Shown: piece by piece, positions 14,639 to 22,369 of the stretch
How the letters are laid out: every line of letters begins with the position of its first letter
Numbering within the stretch: position 1 is the stretch's first letter
From: Brevibacillus borstelensis
Lineage (GTDB): Bacteria > Bacillota > Bacilli > Brevibacillales > Brevibacillaceae
Assembly (NCBI RefSeq): GCF_003710865.1
Contig: NZ_RHHO01000007.1
Span: 1-64,000, forward strand
DNA: 64,000 bases
Direction: 5' to 3'
Notes under the pieces: generated by a model
The model's database searches: none
The model's input: the letters and a program-made list of their open reading frames with translations, nothing else
What the model was told of the DNA's origin: nothing
Translations under genes and position numbers: made by a program

Positions 14639-17074
14639 TTATGGATACCAAATAATCCTATCTGATATTCCAGCTTCCTCTACTGCCCCTTTTAATTGCG
14701 CAACATGTTCGGGAATCATGTCACGCGTATCCACAATTACATTATAATTTTTATCCAGTTCTTTATTAATAGCCTTCATTCCGTTACTTACTGTAAATGC
14801 CCCTTTCTTAGGTGATGTATGACCATTCGGATAAGATACGAAACTTTTAACATCCCATTTTACATTATTTGTTATATCAATAAATTCTGCCCCACCATTA
14901 CCTTGTGGATCACGTATAATCTTCCCTAATTTGCCTTGTTGCTCCAACTCGAGTCCTATCTCTCTTTCTTTCAAACCTTGATCCCTAATTTTACCACCAT
15001 GAGAAGGATCGCCTGCTAAATCGTCAAGTTCCTTCTGAGTTCTTCCTCCGGTATAATTTCCAGCTTCATCATAAAGGCTTACCTTACTACCACCATTATC
15101 TGTCCCTTTAAGCTCCATCCGCAAATCCACAGCTCTTGCCGCCGCAATCTCTTCATCCGTCAAAGTCGTCGGTACGCCATGTTGTCTCAGAAGATCGTAA
15201 GGGTCGCCCGTTCCCTCACCTCGCAGCACAGCCTTCAGACTATCCTCGGCCTGCTCAGCACCACTCTTCACCACAGCCTGCGCCGTTTCCTGCCCGGTAG
15301 AATACGCTTTGTTTAGTCCAATCGATCCGCCGGTCACCAGCAGCGCCCCGATGGCTGCCGCAATCGTCGCCTTGCGGTAATCCACCTTTTTCCCGCGCGC
15401 CCGGTCATCCATCACACTGACGGCAAAGCCTTCGCCAGCCCCCGCCGTTTTGCTCCGCAGGACTGTCGTTGCCAAACTGCGGGAGATCGCACTGCCGATT
15501 TGCCGAAAGCCCTGGCTGATTTGTGTGCCCGCTTTTTGTGTGAAGCCTGCGACAGCCCGGACAGGTGCCGTCTTTTTCACAGTCTGGACGATGGACTGCA
15601 TTTTGCTGCCCGTCGTCTTCGCTACTGTTCGCAAGCCGCTTCCCACGTTGCTTGCCAGCTTCCCGATGCCTTTCCCCGTATTTCGTCCGAGGCTGGCCAC
15701 TGCCCGGTACACACTGCTGTTTTTCACGGCATTTCCTGCGCTGCTGGCGGCACTTCTTACATTCTTCGCCACAGACGCTGCGCTCTGGGCCAGGCGCGTT
15801 TGCCCGATGCGTGCTGTAACTGCTCTCAGAGCGCCGCCTGCTTGCTTCGCTGTGCTTGCCAGAGCGCTGCGAAGAGCATTCACCGCCTTGCCTGCCGCGC
15901 TCGTTGCCGACCGTACCGCATTTCCTGCTTGTGTTCCCAAGCGGGCTGCGGCACGGCCAACCGAGGTTTGCCGCACCCATCTGGCTGCCGCCCCTGCCGC
16001 TTGCGCTCCTTTGCCAACGGCGGTCCGGACAGCGCTGGTAGCCCGGCTCGTCAAGGCGGACGCTTTGCCAAGGGCATTTGCCACCGGTTTGAGGCGAGCG
16101 ACTGCCGTGGCCGCTTTGCCGATTAAAGCGCCAGCACCAAAGCCCGCTGCCGACAGTACGCCGCCAAGCGCCATTTCCCGCAGCAGCTCATCGCCGCGCA
16201 TGCCAAAGGCGTACCCGATCACACCGGATATCCCTTCGCCGACCAGGATCGAGACGCCAAACGGCAGCAGCGGCGGAAAGAACACGCCGCCCACGGTGAG
16301 GGCGACACCTGCTGTCGTGACCAACACGACCTCCCAGTGGTCCGCAACCCATTTTCCTGCATCGACGACCGCGTCAACGACGGTAGTCGCGACGTCTTTC
16401 ACAGTATCTACGACGGTGTCAATAGCGTCCTTTACTGTTTCCTTTACGCTGTCCACGGTGGACTCCCAAAGCTCCAAGCCTTTGTCGAGCGCTTCGGAGG
16501 CTCCGCCGATCAGCCAGTCCCAAAAGCCTGGCTTGCCCTCTTTTGCTTTCAGTTCGTCGCCTTTCCCAACGGGGTCGCCGCTTTTTGGGTCAAGATCGCT
16601 GGCTGTAGGATCAAAAGGAGCGCGGGTGTTTTCATGGGCTGGAGTACCGTGCTCCGGGTCTCCGCCTTTGCCTCGGTCATCTCCACCTTTGCCTAGGTCG
16701 TCTCCACCTTTGCCCAGGTTGTCTCCACCTTTGCCCCGGTCGTCTCCGCCTCTGCCCAGGTTGTCTCCGCCTTTGCCCAGGTTGTCTCCGCCTTTGCCCC
16801 GGTCGTCTCCGCCTCTGCCTAGGTCATCCCCATCCCCGCGCAAATGGCCCGGTATCCGCCCGTCCCACATACTTTCCGCATATGTCGCGTACATGATCCT
16901 GAATCTCATCAGCTCGTCGGGAGGTGCCCCAGCTCTTGCTGTTCCGCCCGAAATCGCATCATTTCGCTCATCTGCGCGCAGCATGTTTGGCTTTGGCTTG
17001 TCTGCCGCATACGTGGCCAGCGGCAGACAAAGAATCATTGCCAGAATCAATAACAAATAGTGCTTCCGAATCAC
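14639..17074 (-). CDS. Secreted polymorphic toxin with PD-(D/E)xK-like nuclease tail
   Basis: 811 aa from the GTG at 17074 (AAGGAGG upstream). Order of parts: signal peptide at 1-23 (LLLILAMILCLPLATYA), region to about 80, eight heptads of the type GDDLGKG (82-139), a linker with FWDWLIG, an amphipathic helix DTVVDTVKDVATTVVDAVVDAG (about 219-240), hydrophobic segments (246-292, 300-325), a long Ala/Arg-rich helical stretch (about 325-530), a further TM-like segment AAIGALLVTGGSIGLN (about 600), the linker DPYDLLRQHGVPTTLT, and a variable tail from residue 659. The tail contains EFIDITNNVKWDVKSF (Asp741, Lys743), a PD-(D/E)xK-like nuclease pattern resembling some CdiA/WapA tails. Probably a contact- or secretion-dependent antibacterial nuclease; activity is inferred. 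Confidence 0.75.
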   Translation of the reverse strand: MIRKHYLLLILAMILCLPLATYAADKPKPNMLRADERNDAISGGTARAGAPPDELMRFRIMYATYAESMWDGRIPGHLRGDGDDLGRGGDDRGKGGDNLGKGGDNLGRGGDDRGKGGDNLGKGGDDLGKGGDDRGKGGDPEHGTPAHENTRAPFDPTASDLDPKSGDPVGKGDELKAKEGKPGFWDWLIGGASEALDKGLELWESTVDSVKETVKDAIDTVVDTVKDVATTVVDAVVDAGKWVADHWEVVLVTTAGVALTVGGVFFPPLLPFGVSILVGEGISGVIGYAFGMRGDELLREMALGGVLSAAGFGAGALIGKAATAVARLKPVANALGKASALTSRATSAVRTAVGKGAQAAGAAARWVRQTSVGRAAARLGTQAGNAVRSATSAAGKAVNALRSALASTAKQAGGALRAVTARIGQTRLAQSAASVAKNVRSAASSAGNAVKNSSVYRAVASLGRNTGKGIGKLASNVGSGLRTVAKTTGSKMQSIVQTVKKTAPVRAVAGFTQKAGTQISQGFRQIGSAISRSLATTVLRSKTAGAGEGFAVSVMDDRARGKKVDYRKATIAAAIGALLVTGGSIGLNKAYSTGQETAQAVVKSGAEQAEDSLKAVLRGEGTGDPYDLLRQHGVPTTLTDEEIAAARAVDLRMELKGTDNGGSKVSLYDEAGNYTGGRTQKELDDLAGDPSHGGKIRDQGLKEREIGLELEQQGKLGKIIRDPQGNGGAEFIDITNNVKWDVKSFVSYPNGHTSPKKGAFTVSNGMKAINKELDKNYNVIVDTRDMIPEHVAQLKGAVEEAGISDRIIWYP
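15102..15589 (-). repeat. Parental copy of the cassette homology repeat
   Basis: The part of the expressed toxin gene that is repeated in cassette 2 (whole length) and cassette 3 (about 15252-15573). It codes for the last conserved helices and the linker before the variable toxin tail. Confidence 0.88.
16658..16831 (-). repeat. 21-bp tandem repeats coding GDDxGKG heptads
   Basis: About eight 21-base units in two or three sub-variants (GDDLGRG, GDDRGKG, GDNLGKG) arranged in a higher-order pattern, so recent slippage or unequal exchange is likely. They form a flexible, charged, glycine-rich spacer after the signal peptide. Confidence 0.9.
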
Positions 17075-17240
17075 CAGTGCTCCTCCTTATTTCTCCGGAC
17101 ATTCCTTTTTCTGCAATCGTTTCTTTTCCATATGGTAGTATTTGGATGAAAAGGCCACATGCAGCAAAAGTATGAAAATCCAGTGGGTACAACGGAGCAA
17201 GAGGAGGGCTCTTATGCCTGCGAAACAGGAAAAAGGCCGG

Positions 17241-17249
17241 AGATTAGTC
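17241..17249 (+). repeat. Target-site duplication, left copy
   Basis: AGATTAGTC, identical to 20545-20553. Directly abuts the left terminal inverted repeat of the transposon. Confidence 0.9.
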
Positions 17250-17277
17250 TAACGGGTTCGGTTTTGGGGTGCAAAAA
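17250..17277 (+). repeat. Terminal inverted repeat, left (IRL)
   Basis: 28 bases starting TAACGGGTTCGG and ending GTGCAAAAA; differs from the right end at two adjacent positions only. Confidence 0.9.
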
Positions 17278-17335
17278 TAGAAATGACGTGGCTTTTGGTA
17301 ATTCATTTGGTAGAATTGTTGGAGTGAATTTAAAG

Positions 17336-17365
17336 AAAAAAGCTCGGTAAATTGCCGAGCTTTTT
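17336..17365. terminator. Bidirectional terminator inside the left end
   Basis: AAAAAGCTCGG/CCGAGCTTTTT hairpin (17337-17347 and 17355-17365). It ends the hydrolase passenger transcript and also blocks read-in from the toxin side. Confidence 0.85.
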
Positions 17366-17371
17366 GTCATA

Positions 17372-18022
17372 TCAATGAGAGTCAGATAAAAACTCGTTGA
17401 TTCTTTTCAATACCTTTTCTAAAGTTATGATGGAATTCAAAGTATTAGTTGGTTCAATGTCTAAAGAATGATTAGCATCGGGGATTCTTTCTATTTTAAT
17501 ATTTTGCTTAGTTTCAATTGCTTGGATTTTACTGGTAATAAAATGACTGTCTCTTTCACCTATGACAATAAGGGCAGAATGATTACTCATCAATAAAGCT
17601 TCAAAAATTGTATCCAGCTTTAATAATGGCGTAAGCAAAATCAATTTTGAATTCAAATAATTATCGTTTTTCATAAGCTTGTTGATGATAGGAATAGTAC
17701 CGAGTGATTTTCCTAAAAAAACGGTATTTAGGTATTGTTGACTTTTAAGAACTTCGGTAATGACAGCAATTACATCATCATAAATAATATTTGTAATATC
17801 TTCCGTTGAAAGTTTGAATACATCTTGTCCGTAGGAATAATGGACGTGGACAACATCATACTGATTTTGAAGCATTGTCATTGTCGAATAGTAAAATAAA
17901 GGTTTCTCATACGTGTAACCTGTTCCAGAAAACATAAAGCAAACCACTGAACTTCCGTTTTCGATATGTGTGTATCGAACTTCTTTTTCATTTACAAATG
18001 TCGTTTTTCGATTAACCTTCAT
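17372..18022 (-). CDS. Alpha/beta-hydrolase-like transposon passenger
   Basis: 216 aa, preceded by AAAAGGGGAG. Alpha/beta-hydrolase pattern: nucleophile motif FLGKSLG (Ser near 106), acid in IGERDSH (about 159) and His in DANHSLD (about 184). Short, no lid domain, no signal peptide; like small dienelactone-hydrolase or peptidase-type proteins of unknown substrate. It lies within the transposon ends, AT-rich, and transcribed with the transposase, so it is cargo rather than a host gene. What benefit it brings is unknown. Confidence 0.75.
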   Translation of the reverse strand: MKVNRKTTFVNEKEVRYTHIENGSSVVCFMFSGTGYTYEKPLFYYSTMTMLQNQYDVVHVHYSYGQDVFKLSTEDITNIIYDDVIAVITEVLKSQQYLNTVFLGKSLGTIPIINKLMKNDNYLNSKLILLTPLLKLDTIFEALLMSNHSALIVIGERDSHFITSKIQAIETKQNIKIERIPDANHSLDIEPTNTLNSIITLEKVLKRINEFLSDSH

Positions 18023-18114
18023 AATAGCTCCCCTTTTGTATCCTCTATTTGTTCTATTTTACTGTAAAATTGTATTTTTTCCTAAAAAAACCATCTAAAC
18101 AATGCAAAGACGGT

Positions 18115-20064
18115 TTACTTGAAATAGATAATATCCTTCATGGAAAAGCTCTTATTCGTCAAACCCAAGCTTTGAGCAGGGGTTACTCTATTGTCTCCCC
18201 ATTTATATGTCATACAGAAGTTATAGTACGTTCGAAGGATAGTGACAGCATACTGAGCATATTTCGGATTGAAGTTTGCATAGATATAGCTCTTCCCGTC
18301 TCCACGAGCAGTAACCAAAGGGCGTTCAAGGATTGAGATTCTTCTTCGCATCAGTTGCATGAAGTTATTAACTGCATAATCGTTGACCTTCATTAACATG
18401 TTGGCAACGTACTTCGTTTCTAATGTTGATATATCCGTTGTACAATCGACCCAACGATACCCTTGGTCTTTCGTGGCGAGGGGATGTTCCAAAGGATTCC
18501 TCGCCCAACGATAATAGTCATTACCACCGATATGAACCGTTTCGTGGAAATGATGATGTTTCAGGATTTCCACTAATTGATGATATGCCAATGCTGTAAT
18601 AGAGCGGAACGTATAGCCCTTGCTTGTCCCCCAAGCCTTTAAGTCACGGATAGATTGTTCATATTCGGTATATGAGTCTCGAAGGCTTTTCCCTCGGTCA
18701 ATTTTACATAAGAAATGGTGTGTTACTCCTTCTCTTATTTCTTTTGAAAACACTCGATATATGGCAGACATCAGTGAATAATCTTCATCAGTTACAAATC
18801 TCCATTTTTTTGTTTTTAGTATTTTTTGCAGATGCCAAAGCTGGGCAATCGCGGTGTATGTTGCGTTCACATGAAGTCCATCAATATACCTTTTTCGATT
18901 GTCAAACTCCTGTCGTTGACTCATGTATGCAGACGTTGATTCCGTATCATGCGGAGTGGGCGGTTGTGGTGCACAAGAGAAACGAAGCCGTGCATTTTTG
19001 CGAGCAAATTCGTGAAGGTGGTCTTCACATAGCTCTTTCGTATCTCGCTCAATGTCATCTAATGTAATGTCCCAATCATATGCAACATCTGCACGAAACA
19101 CATATCGAGAGTCAACATCTGCGGTAACGACAATATTGGTTTGAGGCTTTTTCACTTCAATCATGTCGTAAAACTTTGAACCGTGTCCTTTTTTTCGAAC
19201 ATTATTTAGATTGTATTGCAACTTGTCGGTGTTGAGCCAAAGAGAATCAAATTGTTTGTTTTGAAGCGGTACTGATTCGTATCGCTCTAAGAACTCCAAG
19301 CACCTGCGATACATCCATTCCAACTTTCGGTAATAGGTATCAGAACTAATTTCTAATATCTCACAAACCCGTTTAACTGGCGTCCTGTTGAGTATGAGAG
19401 CTACGTAGGTGGGTAGGATATCGTTTCGCTGTTGATGATACGTTGTTGTTTCTCTACGTTCAGGAAGGACATTAGTTATCTTTTTACACGTCTTACACTG
19501 CCACTTCTGTGATTTTCCACTGCTTTTACCTCTACGATAAAAGTGATTGGGAGTGGCGAATGGAGTTATATCGTGTTTTAAGCATGAACCACGATGGAAT
19601 TCATACTCTGGCTCCCAATCCTGAACACGGTCATGAGTAGCTAATCGTTTAATTTCCTCTGCGATAGACCAGTTGGACAGAGCATTCGTCGTACATTTCC
19701 ATGTCATTTTTCCAATGGTAGTTGTCGGGTCTGGATTACACACAATAGCATGACTCGTACCTCCTTTTGCTCCTGAAAGTCGGTAACGAGACGGTTTCCC
19801 TTTCGCGGACTCGAATCGATGCTGTTCAAGACCAAACCATTTACAGTAGGGGTTGTCACAACGATTCATTTGAATGTTGTGATATTCTCCCTCATAGCCT
19901 AATGAAACCGTTCTAAATAAAACGTCCCTATATTTTTTCGCGAAATCAACAGGGGCGAGCAGGGGATAGTCTGCCTGTCTCGAATGTATTTCACTATCGG
20001 ATATAGGACGTTGAATCTCTATAATACGGTCATCAAGCACCGCGAGACGTTTCAGTTTCGTCAA
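18115..20064 (-). CDS. DDE-like transposase of the 3.3-kb element
   Basis: 649 aa from a TTG at 20064, nine bases after GGAGG and overlapping the upstream gene by 32 bases. N-terminal zinc-binding part: CDNPYC near 69-74, GSCLKH near 160 and a zinc ribbon WQCKTCKK (Cys190, Cys193) like those of IS1/IS1595-type transposases. A helix-turn-helix follows (VKRVCEILEISSDTYYRKLEW, about 230-250). The catalytic core seems to start with LNTDKLQYN (Asp280) and TADVDSRYVF (Asp316/318); the final acidic residue lies further on and I cannot fix it. Much longer than IS1 InsB; the 9-bp duplication fits IS1-like chemistry. Family not identified. Confidence 0.75.
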   Translation of the reverse strand: MTKLKRLAVLDDRIIEIQRPISDSEIHSRQADYPLLAPVDFAKKYRDVLFRTVSLGYEGEYHNIQMNRCDNPYCKWFGLEQHRFESAKGKPSRYRLSGAKGGTSHAIVCNPDPTTTIGKMTWKCTTNALSNWSIAEEIKRLATHDRVQDWEPEYEFHRGSCLKHDITPFATPNHFYRRGKSSGKSQKWQCKTCKKITNVLPERRETTTYHQQRNDILPTYVALILNRTPVKRVCEILEISSDTYYRKLEWMYRRCLEFLERYESVPLQNKQFDSLWLNTDKLQYNLNNVRKKGHGSKFYDMIEVKKPQTNIVVTADVDSRYVFRADVAYDWDITLDDIERDTKELCEDHLHEFARKNARLRFSCAPQPPTPHDTESTSAYMSQRQEFDNRKRYIDGLHVNATYTAIAQLWHLQKILKTKKWRFVTDEDYSLMSAIYRVFSKEIREGVTHHFLCKIDRGKSLRDSYTEYEQSIRDLKAWGTSKGYTFRSITALAYHQLVEILKHHHFHETVHIGGNDYYRWARNPLEHPLATKDQGYRWVDCTTDISTLETKYVANMLMKVNDYAVNNFMQLMRRRISILERPLVTARGDGKSYIYANFNPKYAQYAVTILRTYYNFCMTYKWGDNRVTPAQSLGLTNKSFSMKDIIYFK

Positions 20065-20308
20065 GTTCTAATTCCTCCGTTTCATCCAATAACAGTACCT
20101 TGGACAAGGCTCTCTTGTTTCGCCTTTTGCCATGTATCCAATCGATAAATTGCTCGTCCTTTAGGATGTTTTTCAAGAATTGGTCCACACACTCATCTTC
20201 TGAGTAGCCCGTGTATTCAGCATAGTATTTTACGATATCTTTTGTATGCTCTGATACTTTCCAGTTTGCTTTTATATCTAAATTTGGCTTTGGTTTTATA
20301 AATTCCAT
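20033..20308 (-). CDS. Small transposon accessory protein
   Basis: 91 aa, with AAAAGGAG before the ATG. Charged and helical: VSEHTKDIVKYYAEYTGYSEDECVDQFL in the middle, a basic patch HGKRRNKRAL, and an acidic tail LDETEELELDETE. It could be a small DNA-binding (ribbon-helix-helix or helical) partner that directs the transposase or controls its expression; that is inference. Its stop overlaps the transposase start, so the two are translationally coupled. Confidence 0.65.
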   Translation of the reverse strand: MEFIKPKPNLDIKANWKVSEHTKDIVKYYAEYTGYSEDECVDQFLKNILKDEQFIDWIHGKRRNKRALSKVLLLDETEELELDETETSRGA

Positions 20309-20454
20309 GTACGATTTCTCCTTTTAAAATGACATTCGAATTGACATAGATTTTGACATGAGTATTCCTCTCTTCATAAATTATTTCCAGTTCGTTAAAA
20401 CTTATACATTTCCCTGCCAATATCCGTGTCATTTTTCAAAAAAATCCTTTGATA

Positions 20455-20501
20455 ACAAGAAAAAAGGCGTGTTCGAACTATTGTCAGTTCGCACGCCATT
20501 T
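20455..20501 (-). terminator. Terminator inside the right end of the transposon
   Basis: Two-part stem GGCGTG-CGAACT (20466-20479) with AGTTCG-CACGCC (20486-20497) and, on the minus strand, a T-run. It faces transcripts coming from gcvH, so it both insulates the element and replaces the terminator the insertion broke. Confidence 0.75.
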
Positions 20502-20516
20502 TGTGTTATTTTTTTG

Positions 20517-20544
20517 TTTTTGCACCTAAAAACCGAACCCGTTA
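20517..20544 (-). repeat. Terminal inverted repeat, right (IRR)
   Basis: Read on the minus strand it starts TAACGGGTTCGG and ends GTGCAAAAA, matching IRL at 26 of 28 positions. Confidence 0.9.
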
Positions 20545-20553
20545 AGATTAGTC
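20545..20553 (+). repeat. Target-site duplication, right copy
   Basis: AGATTAGTC, same strand and sequence as 17241-17249. Confidence 0.9.
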
Positions 20554-20567
20554 TCCAGCCTTTTGGC
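20545..20567 (-). terminator. Half of the gcvH terminator split by the transposon
   Basis: On the minus strand AAAAGGC-TGGAGA lies here, while its pairing partner TCTCC-GGCCTTTTT lies at 17231-17245, 3.3 kb away. Joining the flanks across the transposon gives a stem with the loop TTAG or CTAA and a T-run. Now non-functional in place. Confidence 0.8.
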
Positions 20568-20591
20568 TTGATACACACTTTCAGTTGTTGT

Positions 20592-20972
20592 TTACTCTTG
20601 TACCATCGCTTCGTATTTGTCTGCGTCCATCAGCTTTTTGAGCTCGCTTTCGTCAGACAGCTCCACAACGATCATCCATGCTTGCTCATAAGGAGAAGAG
20701 TTTACCAGCTCCGGCGCGTTTTCCAATTCGCCGTTTACTTCTACTACCTTCCCGCTGACAGGAGCATACAGTTCAGAAACGGTTTTTACCGATTCCACGC
20801 TGCCAAAAGGTTCGTCCTGTGTAATCGTGCTGCCCACCTCTGGCAGTTCGACAAAGACGATGTCGCCCAGCTCGGATTGAGCAAAAGAAGTAATGCCGAT
20901 ATACGCCTTGTTTCCTTCTACACGAACCCACTCGTGCTCTTCGCTGTAAAGAAGATGTTTAGGAAATTCCAT
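20592..20972 (-). CDS. gcvH: Glycine cleavage system H protein
   Basis: 126 aa, full length for the family. Lipoyl domain with the lipoylated lysine in [11 protein letters not shown] (Lys63). It carries the aminomethyl arm between the P, T and L proteins of the glycine cleavage complex; in Bacillota it is also the entry point for lipoate assembly and transfer. AGGAGG lies 11 bases before the ATG. As in B. subtilis (yusH/gcvH near yusI and fadNAE) it is away from gcvPT. Its terminator has been broken by the transposon. Confidence 0.95.
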   Translation of the reverse strand: MEFPKHLLYSEEHEWVRVEGNKAYIGITSFAQSELGDIVFVELPEVGSTITQDEPFGSVESVKTVSELYAPVSGKVVEVNGELENAPELVNSSPYEQAWMIVVELSDESELKKLMDADKYEAMVQE

Positions 20973-21031
20973 CGTTCACGTATCCTCCTATCAGGTTCAA
21001 TCAGGTACTCCATATTAATTGGACAGAGGGC

Positions 21032-21484
21032 CTAGGAATCCTCTTCAATCCCCAAAATTCGGTGGAGACGTTTTTTCACCAGGTTCAAGCCTTTTTCGCC
21101 AGCCTGGAAGTGGCGAAGCTGCAGGTTTTCATCGAACAGGTAGAAAGCCGGGACGTACTCATTCTGGAAGGCGTCTACGGTCTTCATTTCGTTGTCGATC
21201 GCGATCGGATGTGTCAGCTTGTGCTCGACGATCGTTTCCTTGATCTTTTGGATGTCTGTATCGGCCTCCGAGCGTGGCATGTGGATTCCGATCACCTTCA
21301 AGCCGTTCGCCGCGTATTTGTCGCGCCACTCCAGGATTTGCGGCATCGATTCCTTGCACATATAGCAGCTTACGGACCAGAAATGGATCAATACGGGACT
21401 TCCTGCCAAATCAGCTTTGCTCACCTGACCGTTTACCCATTCGGTAATCCCCGGGAAATCGGGCAATTCTTCGCGCAAACGCAT
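21032..21484 (-). CDS. Thioredoxin-fold (TlpA/ResA-like) redox protein
   Basis: 150 aa from the ATG at 21484 (AAAGGGG upstream). Thioredoxin fold with the active site FWSVSCYMCKESMP (CxxC, about 40-43) and the cis-Pro region YVPAFYLFDE. No signal peptide or TM helix, so it acts in the cytosol, unlike ResA or StoA. Probably a thiol:disulfide reductase or peroxide-linked redoxin; substrate unknown. Upstream of gcvH with a 59-base gap. Confidence 0.82.
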   Translation of the reverse strand: MRLREELPDFPGITEWVNGQVSKADLAGSPVLIHFWSVSCYMCKESMPQILEWRDKYAANGLKVIGIHMPRSEADTDIQKIKETIVEHKLTHPIAIDNEMKTVDAFQNEYVPAFYLFDENLQLRHFQAGEKGLNLVKKRLHRILGIEEDS

Positions 21485-21558
21485 CAAAAACAACCCCTTT
21501 CAAATGATCGTGGAACGAGAAAGACAGCAATCTTCCCGTCTTATTTGCCTCTTTTTTG

Positions 21559-21597
21559 TAAAAAAAGGGCCTAACAACTGGTTGTGTTAGACCCTTT
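21559..21597. terminator. Bidirectional terminator between redox genes
   Basis: AAAAAGGG-CTAACA with TGTTAG-CCCTTTTT, single mismatched bases between the two stem halves, T-runs on both strands. Ends the peroxiredoxin transcript. Confidence 0.85.
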
Positions 21598-21657
21598 TTC
21601 GTAAAGGGAGCAAGCTTTATATGGCTGCCCCGATCAATCGCGCTCCAATGCGGATGC

Positions 21658-22206
21658 TTACTTCGCAGTCAGGTGGCTTTGACCTGGACGCCAGTTAGCT
21701 GGGCAGAGACCGCCGGATTGCAGAGCTTGCAGAACGCGCAGTGTTTCTTCTACGGAACGGCCGATGTTCAGGTCGGTTACAACTTGGTAACGCAGAACGC
21801 CTTCCGGATCGATGATGAACAGACCGCGGAATGCTACGCCGCCTTCTTCATCCAGTACGCCGTAATCGCGAGCGGTTGTTTTCAGGAAGTCGGAAGCGAG
21901 CGGGTAGTTCAGGCCGCCCAGACCGTTTTGATCGCGAGGAGTGTTGATCCATGCGCGGTGGGAATGCTTGGAGTCTACGGATACACCGAGAACTTCCGCA
22001 TCCAGGTCTTTGAAATCTTCGATCGAATCGCTCATCGCGATGATCTCAGTCGGGCAAACGAACGTGAAATCGAGTGGATAGAAGAACAGTACCAGCCATT
22101 TGCCACGGTAGTCGGAGAGAGATACCTTTCCGAAATCTTGACCATTGCCCAGAGCTGTTTCCATTGTGAAATCAGGAGCTGGAAGACCTACAAGACGTTG
22201 TGCCAT
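21658..22206 (-). CDS. 2-Cys peroxiredoxin (AhpC/TSA family)
   Basis: 182 aa from the ATG at 22206 with AAGGAGG upstream; the longer frame to 22347 runs through the promoter. Peroxidatic Cys in DFTFVCPTE (about 52) and resolving Cys in GGLCPANW (about 169), so a typical 2-Cys enzyme that reduces H2O2 and organic hydroperoxides. Closest in layout to B. subtilis YkuU. Single gene with its own sigma-A promoter and terminator. Confidence 0.92.
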   Translation of the reverse strand: MAQRLVGLPAPDFTMETALGNGQDFGKVSLSDYRGKWLVLFFYPLDFTFVCPTEIIAMSDSIEDFKDLDAEVLGVSVDSKHSHRAWINTPRDQNGLGGLNYPLASDFLKTTARDYGVLDEEGGVAFRGLFIIDPEGVLRYQVVTDLNIGRSVEETLRVLQALQSGGLCPANWRPGQSHLTAK

Positions 22207-22249
22207 ATGTAAAACCTCCTTGGAATAAGTTTTTTCACCTACATGTTCC

Positions 22250-22278
22250 ATCATAGCAACCTTGTTGTTTATAGTCAA
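22250..22278 (-). promoter_or_regulatory. Sigma-A promoter of the peroxiredoxin gene
   Basis: -35 TTGACT (22278-22273), 17-base spacer, -10 TATGAT (22255-22250) on the minus strand. Just upstream lies TGAAAATGATTCCTA, a weak 7-1-7 Fur/PerR-like match; not strong enough to call. Confidence 0.7.
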
Positions 22279-22369
22279 TACAATGTAGGAATCATTTTCA
22301 ATTGATTGTCGTTTTTGTGGTGCCAGATGTATCCTTTCCGCTTTCACAGCACGATATACATCTGTTTTG

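Larger units (their letters stand above)
17250..20544. mobile_element. Intact 3295-bp transposon inserted in the gcvH terminator
   Basis: Bounded by 28-bp terminal inverted repeats (17250-17277 and 20517-20544; 26 of 28 positions identical; both start TAACGGGTTCGG) and a 9-bp target duplication AGATTAGTC. All genes inside lie on the minus strand: a small accessory protein, a 649-aa DDE-like transposase and an alpha/beta-hydrolase passenger. Hairpin terminators stand just inside each end. Base composition is AT-richer than the flanks. Removing the element and one duplication restores a perfect intrinsic terminator for gcvH. The intact ends and open frames suggest a recent, possibly still mobile, insertion. 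I cannot assign it to a named IS family. Confidence 0.9.

Noticed and set aside
15450-17060. 536-codon open frame on the plus strand across the toxin gene
   Set aside because: Exact antisense of the Ala/Arg/Gly-rich toxin gene; repeats such as PPLPRSSPPLPR come from the 21-bp units. No ribosome binding site or domain.
17159-17350. 63-codon plus-strand frame across the left end of the transposon
   Set aside because: It spans the target duplication and terminal repeat, so it was created by the insertion; no ribosome binding site.
20217-20432. 71-codon minus-strand frame upstream of the transposon accessory gene
   Set aside because: No ribosome binding site and it overlaps, in another frame, a gene with a perfect one (20033-20308).
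22273-22320. PerR/Fur box upstream of the peroxiredoxin gene
   Set aside because: TGAAAATGATTCCTA matches the 7-1-7 pattern at only about 10 of 14 positions, with a poor right half; not enough to call.
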